From: Peribacillus simplex
GTDB lineage: Bacteria > Bacillota > Bacilli > Bacillales > DSM-1321
DNA: 64,000 bases
Assembly (NCBI RefSeq): GCF_900156045.1
Contig: NZ_FTMX01000006.1
Coordinates: 186,001 to 250,000, forward strand
Direction: 5' to 3'
The position numbers were made by a program, and so were the translations under genes. The notes below the pieces were generated by a model that was not told the origin of the DNA, did not search any database, and saw only the letters and a list, made by a program, of their open reading frames with translations. How positions within the stretch are numbered: the stretch's first letter is position 1; each line of letters begins with the position of its first letter. This document shows positions 1 through 8,540 of the stretch, in pieces.

Positions 1-375
1 TTAAATTCAGGGGCATCTTTAGCTTTAGGAACGGATTTTCCGGTCTCTATCTCATTAAATCCCATGCGACAAATATATACGGCAATTACAAGAGTTGATA
101 GTAGTGGAGATCCAAAAAACACATGGCATCCTGAACAAAAGCTCACTTTGGCAGAGGCATTGCAAGCATATACATATGGCTCAGCCTATGGAAGTTTTAG
201 AGAGCACGAGCTAGGTACGATAGAAGCGGGAAAACTTGCCGATCTTGTGGTTTTAGACAGAAATCTTTTTGATATTCCTGAAAATGAAGTGCTCAAAACT
301 AAAGTGGAACTTACAATAAATGATGGGGAAGTTGTGTATAAAAGCGAAGAAACTTCTTTATCCGGCATATTCTAA
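1..375 (+). CDS. C-terminal part of a YtcJ-type amidohydrolase (5' end outside window)
   Basis: The frame is open from the first base of the window and ends at the TAA at 373-375, so this is only the last ~124 codons of a larger enzyme. It contains GTDFPV near the start, a late metal-site segment of Amidohydro_3 (YtcJ-like) proteins. The end (GTIEAGKLADLVVLDRN) is the typical closing beta-sandwich signature of amidohydrolases. Family members are zinc or metal hydrolases acting on C-N bonds; the substrate cannot be told. The next gene is a TetR regulator 100 bp downstream in the same direction, so a link is possible but unproven. Confidence 0.8.
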   Translation, partial: LNSGASLALGTDFPVSISLNPMRQIYTAITRVDSSGDPKNTWHPEQKLTLAEALQAYTYGSAYGSFREHELGTIEAGKLADLVVLDRNLFDIPENEVLKTKVELTINDGEVVYKSEETSLSGIF

Positions 376-449
376 TTCTCTTATCAATAGAGGAATAGAG
401 GTAGCAAATGTTTAGTTTAAAAAAGGAAATGAGTTTATAATGATATTAA

Positions 450-459
450 CTAACGTTAG
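450..459. promoter_or_regulatory. 10-bp palindrome upstream of the TetR gene
   Basis: CTAACGTTAG is a perfect palindrome 18 bp before the start codon of the TetR gene. TetR repressors bind palindromes and commonly repress themselves, so this is a candidate auto-operator; the assignment rests on position only. Confidence 0.4.
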
Positions 460-477
460 ATAGTTTGGGGGCTCATT

Positions 478-1056
478 ATGACAAAAAATGAAATTAAAAA
501 CATTTCCTTAACACTTTTTACTAAGTACGGATACGAGGGAACCGCTTTATCGGAAATTGCCAAGAGGGTAGGTATACAAAAACCTTCAATTTATAACCAT
601 TTCAAGAGTAAGGATGACCTTTTCTTGTGTCTGTTTGAAGAAATTCTGGAAGAGCATATACACCAGGTCGAACAATTTGTCGAAGAAATAAATACACTCT
701 CTTGTGAAGAAAAGTTAAAGCACATCCTTCTTGATACTTGTAATTATTATAAAAACCATGAAGATAAAGCAACATTTTTAAAGAGGGCAATGATCTTTCC
801 GCCGGAGCATTTGAAGCACATCTTAAATGATAAATTCCTTAGATCTGAAGAATTATTTTCCGCTATCTTACATGCCATCTTTGTCGAAGGAATTGACAAA
901 AAAGAAATACGCCAAGGGAAAATCGAGAACTTAATCATGTCTTATCTCTGTTTGATTGATGGGATATTCATGGAATTTTCTTATTATGGTAAAGAGAATA
1001 TGGAACCGAGAATTCAGAATATATGGGAAAATTTTTGGTTTGGACTAAGTGGATGA
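478..1056 (+). CDS. TetR/AcrR-family transcriptional regulator
   Basis: This 192-aa protein has the TetR N-terminal helix-turn-helix: a TLFTKYGYEGTALSEIAKRVG stretch followed by KPSIYNHFKSKDDLF (about residues 11-52). The helical C-terminal part is the ligand and dimerisation domain, which is not diagnostic of ligand. The ATG at 478 follows a GGGGG ribosome site and a 10-bp palindrome. Family members repress neighbouring efflux or catabolic genes; the neighbour here is the amidohydrolase end upstream. There is no obvious target downstream, only a degenerate repeat. Confidence 0.9.
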   Translation: MTKNEIKNISLTLFTKYGYEGTALSEIAKRVGIQKPSIYNHFKSKDDLFLCLFEEILEEHIHQVEQFVEEINTLSCEEKLKHILLDTCNYYKNHEDKATFLKRAMIFPPEHLKHILNDKFLRSEELFSAILHAIFVEGIDKKEIRQGKIENLIMSYLCLIDGIFMEFSYYGKENMEPRIQNIWENFWFGLSG

Positions 1057-1084
1057 TTCGTTAACTTATTCCGATTAAGTATGT

Positions 1085-1225
1085 GAGGGTTTATACAATA
1101 ATTGTTGTTGATTTCCACTCCAGGCACTCGCATTCCGCGGGCGGTCCGGGAGACTCCTGCGGGGTCTCCCCTGGACACGCTTTTCTAAGCAGGAGTCTCG
1201 TACCTTACGTTCCGATCAACTTTGT
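1085..1225. repeat. Diverged copy of the GC-rich folded repeat (MITE-like family)
   Basis: GC-rich block starting GTTGATTTCCACTCCAGG and closing with TTCCGATCAAC, with internal stems (GGGAGACTCC, GGGGTCTCCC). It has the same general plan as the copies at 5803, 9278 and 33911 (GTTGATT ... AATCAAC ends, CTCCTGCGGG core) but is shorter and divergent. Terminal repeats and target duplications are not recognisable. The short frame inside it is not a gene. Confidence 0.6.
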
Positions 1226-1273
1226 TTTAAAATTCAGATGGAGCTCCTTTTGCCGACAAACTGGGAAATATGA

Positions 1274-1312
1274 AAAATAACAGCTATGTGTTTTCACATA
1301 GCTGTTATTTTT
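1274..1312. terminator. Intrinsic terminator hairpin
   Basis: A perfect stem AATAACAGCTATGTG / CACATAGCTGTTATT with a TTTT loop, flanked by A and T runs on both sides, so it could act in both directions. It lies about 100 bp beyond the 3' end of the minus-strand padR gene and 220 bp after tetR. Confidence 0.65.
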
Positions 1313-1414
1313 GGTTAAGCGATTGGGCTAATTTCGCTACATTCGGCGTAGTACCGCCATGTGCACGTAAATCTTGTTTTTAATCTAAGTTTGAAACGCC
1401 TGCCAAAAGTAGAC

Positions 1415-1945
1415 TTACAATTCCTTGGTCTTAATCCTTTTAATTAACTCTTCAAACCAATATATTGTGTGATCTGTTCTGGTCGAAAAATAACCATCCA
1501 AAAATTCACGAATATTCTCGTTGCCTTTAGGTTCTGGCTCGAAATTCCCAAGATGCTCCCAAAGTGCCTTGATGGACTTTACTTTTTTTTCTAATATATC
1601 CACTACTTTATCCCGATCTACATACTTGATGTTGGCTAAACCAACAATCATATCCTTAATTTCATCCGCACTTTCAAATAATTTATAGATTTTCTTTGGT
1701 AGTTCTTCGCGACCCTTATCCGTAATCGCAAATACTTGTTTATCAGGCCGATGTTCTTCTTTTATCACTTCAACTGGTTCGACTAAACCTTGTTTTACCA
1801 ATGATTCAAAATGGTAGTACAGTTTACTTTCCGTTAACCCGCCTAGACGATCCAAAGGAATGGGTTCTGAAAGCTGCTTTTTTAATTTATAAGGATAATT
1901 TTTATCTTCCATCAGCTTGCTCAATATAAAAATTTGAATGGACAT
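1415..1945 (-). CDS. PadR-family transcriptional regulator
   Basis: A 176-aa PadR-type winged-helix protein: the N-terminal region (SIQIFILSKLMEDKNYPYKLKKQ) and the wing (ESKLYYHFESLVKQGLVEPV) match the PadR DNA-binding domain, followed by an IYKLFESADEIKDMI-type coiled dimerisation helix. The ATG at 1945 is preceded by AAAGGAG at good spacing. It is the second gene of a minus-strand pair, 46 bp after the membrane permease. That is the standard arrangement in which PadR represses its own operon in response to a compound exported by the partner. Confidence 0.9.
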   Translation of the reverse strand: MSIQIFILSKLMEDKNYPYKLKKQLSEPIPLDRLGGLTESKLYYHFESLVKQGLVEPVEVIKEEHRPDKQVFAITDKGREELPKKIYKLFESADEIKDMIVGLANIKYVDRDKVVDILEKKVKSIKALWEHLGNFEPEPKGNENIREFLDGYFSTRTDHTIYWFEELIKRIKTKEL

Positions 1946-1991
1946 TTTCTACGCTCCTTTAAGAAGTATCATCTCCTTATTGTAGCAAAAC

Positions 1992-3173
1992 TTAAGCTGT
2001 GATTTCAGCCGCTTTCTTTTCGACTTCTGTTTCAGAAACCTCTTCTGGCATCGGTTTTTGTATAAACGCGACAATAGCCATATTAATTACCATCGCAGCG
2101 GCACCAACCGCAGCCATTGACCAAATATACGGACTTGGACTGATGCTGCCATACAGGTTTGCAAAGTACGCTTGCACCGAGTAATACATCGGGGAAATGT
2201 GGCTCATCCATTCATATGGTAAATGCATCATATCACGTGAGATGGTGGCACCATTTGCTATTGTTTGCATTAATAAAATCGGTAAGTTTAAAATCATGCC
2301 GCCTTCACCCAATAAGAAGATTAAAATCGCAGTGAAGTTAAAACAAACCATATAGTTCAGTATTTGTTGACCTACTATACCGAAGAATAGGTCACCGCTT
2401 GGCTTATCAATTAAATACGCTACACCTACAGCGATGAGTGATGAAACCACTGCAATCAATAACGCAGCCAATTGCACATAAATGAATAAACGTGTTTTAC
2501 TTGCTTTTCCCCGGCTGTCCCTAAATGCACCTACTATTTGCATCGCCCCGATCATCGCCCCGACATAACCGGCCATTGTCAAGAACATGGGCAGCATATT
2601 ATGATTCATGCCATCTGGTATTTCGTTGATTGTAACTACATTTCCTACATAGGATTTCTCAATCTTTTCCGCTAATTCAGCGGCTTGCTTTTCTGGTACA
2701 TTAAAGTTCATCAATACGCCCTGGGCCGTTTGTTGTGAGAATTGCGTGCTTAACTGATTGTTAATTTCAGTTACGACAGAATTCATAGTAGAAGAAACGG
2801 CTGTTGCCCCTGCCTCATTGATTGTAAAGTCAATGCTTGATGACGCTTCACCTTTTTGTATATTTTCAGAGAACGTTTTCGGGATGTGAACGACTAATGC
2901 TAAGTCATTTTTCTCTAAATCTTTTAAGGCTTGTTTATTGGTTATATCCGTCTCTATTTCTTTAAAGGGTAAATTTTCTTCTAACTGATCGGCAATCATC
3001 GCACCACTTTCACCAGCATCATCATTGATGATGGCGATAGGTAATTTATCGACATTTCCTGGTATGGCTGTATACCCAGGCAAGAAGATGCCTAGCATGG
3101 CAACTGCATAGAAAATCCCCATAAAGATTGCTGCAGTTGCACCTCTTGTTTTTAAGAATGCAGTAAATTTCAT
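1992..3173 (-). CDS. ABC-2/YhgE-type membrane permease (SNG1-like)
   Basis: 393 aa with one N-terminal membrane segment, a long extracytoplasmic region (LPIAIINDDAG at ~46-56, an ABC-2 'YhgE/Pip' hallmark) and five or six C-terminal membrane helices. No ATPase gene is adjacent, as is usual for YhgE-like proteins. Export or resistance is the family-based expectation; the substrate is unknown. The ATG at 3173 follows AAGGATGG. It is the first gene of a probable operon with padR, and a 42-bp perfect palindrome sits 36 bp upstream of its start. Confidence 0.8.
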   Translation of the reverse strand: MKFTAFLKTRGATAAIFMGIFYAVAMLGIFLPGYTAIPGNVDKLPIAIINDDAGESGAMIADQLEENLPFKEIETDITNKQALKDLEKNDLALVVHIPKTFSENIQKGEASSSIDFTINEAGATAVSSTMNSVVTEINNQLSTQFSQQTAQGVLMNFNVPEKQAAELAEKIEKSYVGNVVTINEIPDGMNHNMLPMFLTMAGYVGAMIGAMQIVGAFRDSRGKASKTRLFIYVQLAALLIAVVSSLIAVGVAYLIDKPSGDLFFGIVGQQILNYMVCFNFTAILIFLLGEGGMILNLPILLMQTIANGATISRDMMHLPYEWMSHISPMYYSVQAYFANLYGSISPSPYIWSMAAVGAAAMVINMAIVAFIQKPMPEEVSETEVEKKAAEITA

Positions 3174-3208
3174 ATGTTGAATCCATCCTTTTGATTTAAT
3201 AGTATAGT

Positions 3209-3250
3209 ACTTGATTTAAACTACTCTAATTAGAGTAGTTTAAATCAAGT
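3209..3250. promoter_or_regulatory. 42-bp perfect palindrome, probable PadR operator
   Basis: The two 21-nt halves are exact reverse complements (half-site core TTTAAACTACTCTAA). It lies between the divergent transcription units, 36 bp upstream of the permease start. PadR proteins bind long AT-rich palindromes in front of the operon they belong to, so autoregulation of permease-padR is the most likely role. Confidence 0.65.
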
Positions 3251-3313
3251 GCTTTGAATTTTATTTTATTTTACTCAAAAAGTCAATTGAAAAATTTATG
3301 TTTTTTATTCAAA

Positions 3314-3365
3314 GGAAAAAACCCCGAACAAAGCAGGATGTCAAATCTTCTACTTTGTTGGGGGT
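3314..3365 (-). terminator. Terminator of the MFS gene
   Basis: On the minus strand the stem ACCCCCAACAAAG / CTTTGTTCGGGGT (one mismatch) is followed by TTTTTTCC, 40 bp after the MFS stop codon. Confidence 0.75.
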
Positions 3366-3404
3366 AACTAGTACATTTTTTGAGGATGTTACAATAAAAT
3401 TGCT

Positions 3405-4613
3405 TTATTGAACTTTCAAGAACTTTATTTTTCGTGAAGAAATCGCTCCTAAACTAATTGAAATCAAGAGTGATATTGTTGAAAGAACAGCGATCATGAT
3501 GACAATGCCAATCCACCCAAAATTAATATAAAATGTACCGCTGGCCGTTCCTACAATACTTCCCCCAAAATAATAGGAAAATAAATATAGTGAAGCTGCT
3601 TGGGCTTTATTTTGAGCGGCCAATCTGCCAACCCAGCTGCTAGCTATAGAATGGCTGGCGAAAAAACCGAAAGTAAAGATTGCTATTCCGAAAATTTTTA
3701 TCCATAGATTGAGGTTCAATGTGATACAAACCCCAAACATTAATATAATGATGGATAATTGCAACATCCTGCTTTTACCATATTGATCTGCTAACATTCC
3801 CATCCATGTAGAACTGAATGTACCAACAATATAGACGATGAAGATAAATCCAACTAAGGTTTGACTAAGTGAATAGGGCGGGTTAATGAGCTGAAACCCA
3901 ATGTAGTTATATAAAGAAACAAAGCCAGCCGACAATAAAAAACCAATCAGAAAAAGATGAATGAGACCGGGTGTTTTAAAATGGCTAAACAACCCAATCC
4001 CAAATTGTTTTACTTTAAAGGTTTGCACTTTAAAATTGGTTGATTGAGGGAGGAATGACCAAAAAATAAAAGTCGCAGCCAAACTAACGACGCCAATCCC
4101 GGTTAATGCGGTGCGCCAACCAAAATAATCAGTCAATATCCCAGTAATGATCCGCCCTGCCATTCCTCCAAATGAATTTCCGCTTATATATAAACCAATG
4201 GCCATTCCTAAGCTTTTTGGGTCGATTTCTTCTCCTAAATATGCCATCGCCACCGCTGGAAGCCCTGCTAACGTTATGCCCAGTAATATTCTGCAAGTAA
4301 TCAGCAAATCAAGATTCGGCATGAACCCTGTTAATACGGCAAGCATGGATGATGCTACCAAAGATATGGTCATGACTCGCTTACGCCCATAAATCTCTGA
4401 TAATGTGCCAGCGATCAATAGGCTAATGGCCAATGCAATCGTTGTGGATGTTTGACTCAAACTTGAAGCCGCCGGTGATATTTGAAATTCCTTTGCGATT
4501 TCAGGAAGGAGGGGCTGTGTTCCCCAAAGTATGGCAAAGGTACAGAATCCACCTGCAAATAAAGCAAAGTTTACCTTTTTAAATTCTTTTGTTCCACGCT
4601 TCATGTAAGTCAT
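3405..4613 (-). CDS. MFS transporter (12-TM, drug/sugar efflux type)
   Basis: A 402-aa major facilitator with about 12 hydrophobic segments. The loop 2-3 motif is present as GTLSEIYGRKRVM (~residues 65-77) and a second-half counterpart as GMLADQYGKSRML. Ligand specificity cannot be read. It starts at the ATG at 4613, downstream of AAAGGAG that overlaps the end of the LysR gene 17 bp away, so the two are almost certainly co-transcribed, LysR first. A LysR-controlled exporter is the likely role. Confidence 0.88.
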   Translation of the reverse strand: MTYMKRGTKEFKKVNFALFAGGFCTFAILWGTQPLLPEIAKEFQISPAASSLSQTSTTIALAISLLIAGTLSEIYGRKRVMTISLVASSMLAVLTGFMPNLDLLITCRILLGITLAGLPAVAMAYLGEEIDPKSLGMAIGLYISGNSFGGMAGRIITGILTDYFGWRTALTGIGVVSLAATFIFWSFLPQSTNFKVQTFKVKQFGIGLFSHFKTPGLIHLFLIGFLLSAGFVSLYNYIGFQLINPPYSLSQTLVGFIFIVYIVGTFSSTWMGMLADQYGKSRMLQLSIIILMFGVCITLNLNLWIKIFGIAIFTFGFFASHSIASSWVGRLAAQNKAQAASLYLFSYYFGGSIVGTASGTFYINFGWIGIVIMIAVLSTISLLISISLGAISSRKIKFLKVQ

Positions 4614-4630
4614 TTTTCAAGGCTGCTCCT

Positions 4631-5512
4631 TTAATCGTTTTTGAAAAAGCGATTTATATACTGAATGAATCTCCCGGCAACAGGCGACAAGTAGGCATCT
4701 TGTAACCAAGCCATTCCAATTTCCCTTTTGCAGACTGGGTTACTGATACGTATAAGCTTCACTTTGCTTCTATCCAAAACATGTAATTCAGGTATTAAAG
4801 AAACGCCTAATTTTGCACCGACTAACCCGGATACCGTCCCAATATCCTCGCCTTCAAACACAACATCCGGCGAAAATCCGGCTTTTTTGCATAAATCATT
4901 AATAATGGTCTGAAGTACATTATCATTTTTAAAAGAGATGAATGGTTCATCTTTAACCATATTTAAGTCAAGAGCATCCCAAGATGCTAAGTGATGATCG
5001 AAAGATACGGCCAAAAATAACTCTTCGGTTAAGAGTGGCTGACAGTTCACCTCTTTATCCTCATGGAGCAGTGAGGTAAGAGCCAAATCGACCTTTCTTG
5101 ATTTTAATTTCTCTATAATTTGCCGATTCGAGGCTTGAGTTAATTGAAACTTGATATTCGGATGCATTTTTTGAAATGAACTTATTATGTCTGGAACCAC
5201 ATGTATCCCAAGAGAGGGCAAAAAGGACAAGGAAATCGTGCCATGATCAGGGTGGATTTCATCCCATATTTCCTGTTTTCCAATTTCAATTTGTTTAATT
5301 GATTGCTCCACACGGTTTAAGAACATCTTTCCATATCGATTCAAATATATATTCCTGCCTTTTCGATCAAAAAGCTGTACACCTAATTCGTCTTCAAGCT
5401 TTGAAATGGACCGACTGAGCGCAGGCTGGGATATGGATAATTGTTCTGCTGCACGAGTGATATGCTGGACACTTGCAACTTTTTGAAAATAATTGATTTG
5501 ATGCCAATCCAT
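4631..5512 (-). CDS. LysR-family transcriptional regulator
   Basis: 293 aa: N-terminal LysR helix-turn-helix (YFQKVASVQHITRAAEQLS, then QPALSRSISKLEDELGVQLF) and a C-terminal periplasmic-binding-like effector domain. The start ATG at 5512 has GAGGT seven bases upstream. It is the first gene of an operon with the MFS transporter, so it probably senses a substrate of that transporter. The gene order LysR-then-target in the same direction is less usual than a divergent pair. Confidence 0.9.
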   Translation of the reverse strand: MDWHQINYFQKVASVQHITRAAEQLSISQPALSRSISKLEDELGVQLFDRKGRNIYLNRYGKMFLNRVEQSIKQIEIGKQEIWDEIHPDHGTISLSFLPSLGIHVVPDIISSFQKMHPNIKFQLTQASNRQIIEKLKSRKVDLALTSLLHEDKEVNCQPLLTEELFLAVSFDHHLASWDALDLNMVKDEPFISFKNDNVLQTIINDLCKKAGFSPDVVFEGEDIGTVSGLVGAKLGVSLIPELHVLDRSKVKLIRISNPVCKREIGMAWLQDAYLSPVAGRFIQYINRFFKND

Positions 5513-5660
5513 TAAATTACCTCACTTGTTTTTTTATTATTTCTCTTTAATACTATGCTCCTTCACCCATAACTTCTAATTGTTAATATGCATGAAAATG
5601 ATACCTAAAAGGCATTAATTTTATTGATAGAAGATTTGCCCCTTTTTGGCCATAAAAAAT

Positions 5661-5719
5661 CCCCTTCAAATAGACAATCGAGAACATCAAGTTCTCTTTT
5701 TTTCTGTCCATTTAAGGGG
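5661..5719. other. Nested hairpin in an intergenic region
   Basis: An inner terminator-like stem GAGAAC / GTTCTC followed by seven T's sits inside an outer near-complementary pair (CCCCTTCAAATAGACA and TGTCCATTTAAGGGG). No gene on the + strand ends here, so its origin is unclear; it may be a relic terminator or small structured RNA. The 5513-5802 gap holds nothing else I can support. Confidence 0.4.
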
Positions 5720-5802
5720 AGAGTGTTTGTCATGTGGATTCTTTCGGCAACCTTATCCGCCAAAAAATATCCTTATCTTACTAGCATATGATTATTCAAT
5801 TA

Positions 5803-6020
5803 GGCTGTTTTCGCATAATTTATTGCTATTTACCAAGTATGCGGTGTGGTTGATTTCCCCTCCAGATGCTCGCTTTCCGCGGGGCGGGCGGTGAGCCTCC
5901 TCGGCGTGAACGCCTGTGGGGTCTCACCTGTCCCGCTGCTCCCGCAGGAGTCTCGCACTTCCGCTCCAATCAACCTTAAATCGTTTCGTTTTAAAAACAA
6001 CAATCTTTACGAAAAGAGCC
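5803..6020. mobile_element. MITE-like element, copy 1 (218 bp, 8-bp target duplication)
   Basis: Ends GGCTGTTTTCG and CGAAAAGAGCC form imperfect terminal inverted repeats. The element is flanked by direct 8-bp copies of TTCAATTA (5795-5802 and 6021-6028). The GC-rich core starts GGTTGATTTCCCCTCC and folds into nested stems. It carries no transposase; open frames inside it are an artefact of its GC-rich core. The right duplication overlaps the stop codon of the following lysR gene. Confidence 0.85.
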
Positions 6021-6021
6021 T

Positions 6022-6927
6022 TCAATTAAGACACATTTTCTCGGTATTACTAAACGAGTTCAATACAACTTCAACAAAAGCCTCCACTGCTGGCGAAAGC
6101 CATTTTTTCTTTTTTATCAGCATATAGGAATAAATTGGATCTAGATTTTCAGAATGACCAAGGATTTTAAGCTTGCCGCTCTCCACTTCTTCTTTCACTG
6201 TAATGAAAGGCAAAACGGAAAACCCAAGTCCGCTCATGACAATCTGTTTGATCGCTTCTATACTCCATAGCTCCATGGTTTGAAAGTTATCCATTTCATG
6301 CTTGAATAGATATCTTTCAAACATTGTCCGATAACTGCAGCCTTCTTCATTTGTGATGAAAAAATGGTTGGTGTTGGTGCCGCCTTTTTTATATTCATCA
6401 AAATGATCAGGACCATCAGGACTGCTCACAAGAACGATTTTCTCCTCAATCAAGGAATAAGAAATGCATTTTTCCGATTTTATTTCTGGATACACCATTA
6501 AAGCGACATCTACCCGCCCACTTATTAAGTCGATTTGGTTTTGGCCACATGTACCGTTTGTTAATATGATTTTGACATCAGGATATTTCAAGGAATAATC
6601 CCTTATTATTGGACCTAACCTGGAGATTGTTAAAGACTCTGGTGCAGCCACTTTTAAAATACCTTTAACTTCGTTGGTGCAGTGCAAATTCTTGATCTGT
6701 TCGTGGGTGGAAAGTAAATCTTCCGCTAACGGCATTAAGTCTCTGCCTAGAGCGGTAAGCTGCAAATTTCTATTTGCATAAGTGAAAAGTTCACCGCCAA
6801 TCTCATGTTCGAGTGCCTGTATATGAGAAGTTATCGTGGATTGAGTATAACCCAACTTCGAAGCAGCCCTTGTATAACTTCCTATTTCTACAATCGTCTG
6901 AAACGTTATAAGGTGTCTAATTTCCAT
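6022..6927 (-). CDS. LysR-family regulator divergent from a LysE exporter
   Basis: 301 aa from the ATG at 6927, which has AAGGAG seven bases upstream; a longer frame begins upstream but has no ribosome site. It has a LysR N-terminus (MEIRHLITFQTIVEIGSYTR, then STITSHIQALEHEIG) and an effector domain ending in a SPAVEAFVEVVL helix. The stop codon lies in the target duplication of the adjacent MITE, so the element landed right at the gene's end without disrupting it. It is divergent from the LysE-family gene at 7060, whose expression it probably controls. Confidence 0.9.
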   Translation of the reverse strand: MEIRHLITFQTIVEIGSYTRAASKLGYTQSTITSHIQALEHEIGGELFTYANRNLQLTALGRDLMPLAEDLLSTHEQIKNLHCTNEVKGILKVAAPESLTISRLGPIIRDYSLKYPDVKIILTNGTCGQNQIDLISGRVDVALMVYPEIKSEKCISYSLIEEKIVLVSSPDGPDHFDEYKKGGTNTNHFFITNEEGCSYRTMFERYLFKHEMDNFQTMELWSIEAIKQIVMSGLGFSVLPFITVKEEVESGKLKILGHSENLDPIYSYMLIKKKKWLSPAVEAFVEVVLNSFSNTEKMCLN

Positions 6928-7059
6928 ATCGTTTCTCCTTATGCTGGATGATGTATCGAAAAAAATGATAATGAATTTTTTAATTTCAATTTTATTTATA
7001 GTTATAGACATCTTACAATAAAGACTGTTCTTTAGGAAATAGTAAATGAAGGTGAGATC

Positions 7060-7638
7060 ATGAGTATAATAGCATTTCTATCGTATGTGATTATCACATC
7101 GATTACGCCTGGACCAAGTAACATCTTATTGATGAATGAAGCAAGGAGATTTGGCTTTTTAGGGTCTTGGAGGTTCACTGGCGGCATCTTGGCAGGATTT
7201 GCAGCATTAGGGATCTTGAGCGGAGTATTTACAGCAAGCCTCTACAATTGGATTCCTATTGCAGAGCCATATTTTAAAATAGCCGGTGCAGCGTATCTAC
7301 TTTACTTAGCTTGGCAGATTGGCATTCCAAAGGGTTCAAAGAAGGAATCCAGAGATGTGCAATCTTCTTTTTTATCAGGTTTCATTCTTCAAATTATCAA
7401 TGTCAAAAGCATATTGTTTTATTTAACCGTGTTGAGTGCGTTTATTCTGCCGTTTAATGAGTCGCTTAAATTCGTTGTTATCTATTTAGCGATAACTATT
7501 TTTCTGGGATGGATGGCATTGCTTCTGTGGTCAGGATTCGGCTCGCTGTTCAAAGATTTTTTTGCTAAACATGACAAGCCATTTCGGTTAATTATGTGTT
7601 TGTTATTGATATACTCCGCGGGTACAATTTTCCTGTGA
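7060..7638 (+). CDS. LysE/RhtB-family amino-acid exporter
   Basis: 192 aa with six hydrophobic segments and the family signature TPGPSNILLMNEA near residues 15-27. LysE/RhtB proteins export amino acids or their derivatives by proton antiport across the cytoplasmic membrane; the substrate here is unknown. The ATG is five bases after AAGGTGAG. It is divergently transcribed from a LysR regulator 132 bp away, the typical control arrangement for this family. Confidence 0.9.
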   Translation: MSIIAFLSYVIITSITPGPSNILLMNEARRFGFLGSWRFTGGILAGFAALGILSGVFTASLYNWIPIAEPYFKIAGAAYLLYLAWQIGIPKGSKKESRDVQSSFLSGFILQIINVKSILFYLTVLSAFILPFNESLKFVVIYLAITIFLGWMALLLWSGFGSLFKDFFAKHDKPFRLIMCLLLIYSAGTIFL

Positions 7639-7647
7639 TTATTCAAT

Positions 7648-7680
7648 GCTTCAGTGGGAGCTGTCTTTAAGTTTGCGTCT
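7648..7680 (+). repeat. CTAAC repeat, hairpin fragment
   Basis: TTCAGTGGGAGCTGTCTTTAAG matches the middle (GGAGCTGTCTTTAAGG) of the long repeat; both outer sites are lost. It precedes the first cwlJ gene. Confidence 0.45.
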
Positions 7681-7774
7681 CACTTAAAAACGATGAGCTT
7701 TAAAAGCATTCTTATTTTATGAACCATGGCATTAATGCAGGCTTTTTTTCATACGATATTTTTGGGGTGAAAAA

Positions 7775-8215
7775 ATGGGAAGAGTAAGTTACCGAAGTTC
7801 AGACGTTGACTTAATGGCAAGGATGATGAGAGCTGAAGCCGAAGGTGAAGGATTACAAGGAATGTTATATGTTGGAAATGTAATTGTTAATCGTCTTAAA
7901 GCAAATTGTTTGGACTTTAAAGATTTAAGAACCATTCCACAAGTCATTTATCAAGTACAAGGAGGAAATTATTCTTTTGAAGCTGTTCAAAAAGGTAATG
8001 TATTTTACCAAAGAGCGAGAACTGCTGAAAAAAGATTAGCAAAACAGAATCTGGAATATTGGAGACAACACCCAGGGAAATATGCCCTTTGGTATTTTAA
8101 TCCATATGCTCCATGCCCTCCAACATGGTACGATCAACCTTTTGCTGGTCAATTTAAAAATCATTGTTATTATGAACCAAAACCTGGTACGTGTGAAAGT
8201 GTTTATACCGGTTAG
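7775..8215 (+). CDS. cwlJ: Spore cortex hydrolase, CwlJ-like (copy 1)
   Basis: 146 aa, the size of CwlJ, a Hydrolase_2 (SleB-like) catalytic domain without a signal peptide. Characteristic blocks are DVDLMARMMRAEAEGEG (catalytic Glu region), GNVIVNRLKANCLDF, RTIPQVIYQ, ALWYFNPYAPCPPTWY and the closing FKNHCYYEP. CwlJ sits in the spore coat/cortex and degrades muramic-delta-lactam peptidoglycan in Ca-DPA-triggered germination. GerQ, its usual partner, is not adjacent. A second gene with about 20 differences in 146 residues is at 31113. This copy is bounded by CTAAC repeat fragments on both sides. Confidence 0.92.
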   Translation: MGRVSYRSSDVDLMARMMRAEAEGEGLQGMLYVGNVIVNRLKANCLDFKDLRTIPQVIYQVQGGNYSFEAVQKGNVFYQRARTAEKRLAKQNLEYWRQHPGKYALWYFNPYAPCPPTWYDQPFAGQFKNHCYYEPKPGTCESVYTG

Positions 8216-8242
8216 CCTGTCTGTGGATGGGCTATTATTCAT

Positions 8243-8300
8243 TTCAAGGAGTTGTTCAGCAGCTCCTTTTTTTATGCAACAAACGGTTACTTCAACAAGG
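8243..8300 (+). repeat. CTAAC repeat, partial (hairpin plus right site)
   Basis: Hairpin GGAGTTGTTCAGCAGCTCC followed by a T run, then a degenerate right site (CAACAAACGGTTACTTCAAC). It directly follows cwlJ copy 1 and could serve as its terminator. Confidence 0.65.
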
Positions 8301-8339
8301 AACTGTGGATTTTATGGTAAAATAAAGGAAAATAATGGC

Positions 8340-8534
8340 ATGCTGTTTGAGGGATTTTTAGTGAAGGAAATTATATTTTTTGTTGTTGGGTTATTCATTC
8401 TCTATATAGTTATTGAAAAAGCAGTAAGAAAAGGAATTAACAATTCAAATATCGGTCAAATTCTTGAAAAAAAGTATGGAGTTATAGAAGATAAAAGGTC
8501 TTTTCTTGATGATGATTTAGATAATGATAAATAA
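8340..8534 (+). CDS. Small membrane-anchored protein of unknown function
   Basis: 64 aa from the ATG at 8340; a GTG at 8361 with GAGGGA upstream is an alternative start giving 57 aa. One hydrophobic segment (KEIIFFVVGLFILYIVIEKA) is followed by a charged tail ending DDDLDNDK. I do not recognise the family. It lies between two fragments of the CTAAC repeat, the interval pattern seen repeatedly in this window. Confidence 0.5.
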   Translation: MLFEGFLVKEIIFFVVGLFILYIVIEKAVRKGINNSNIGQILEKKYGVIEDKRSFLDDDLDNDK

Positions 8535-8540
8535 AACGGA

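Noticed and set aside
1083-1280. 65-codon + strand frame
   Set aside because: It is the diverged folded repeat read through; no start signal and no domain.
5846-6127. Frame starting MVDFPSRCSLSAGRAVSLL and its mirror at 9270-9452
   Set aside because: It lies wholly or mostly in the GC-rich core of the MITE-like element and recurs with each copy. There is no ribosome site; it is a repeat artefact.
7775-7790. A sigma-E-like -10 box (CATACGAT) just upstream of both cwlJ genes
   Set aside because: It lies so close to the ribosome site that a transcript starting there would lose the site; a promoter further upstream is more likely.
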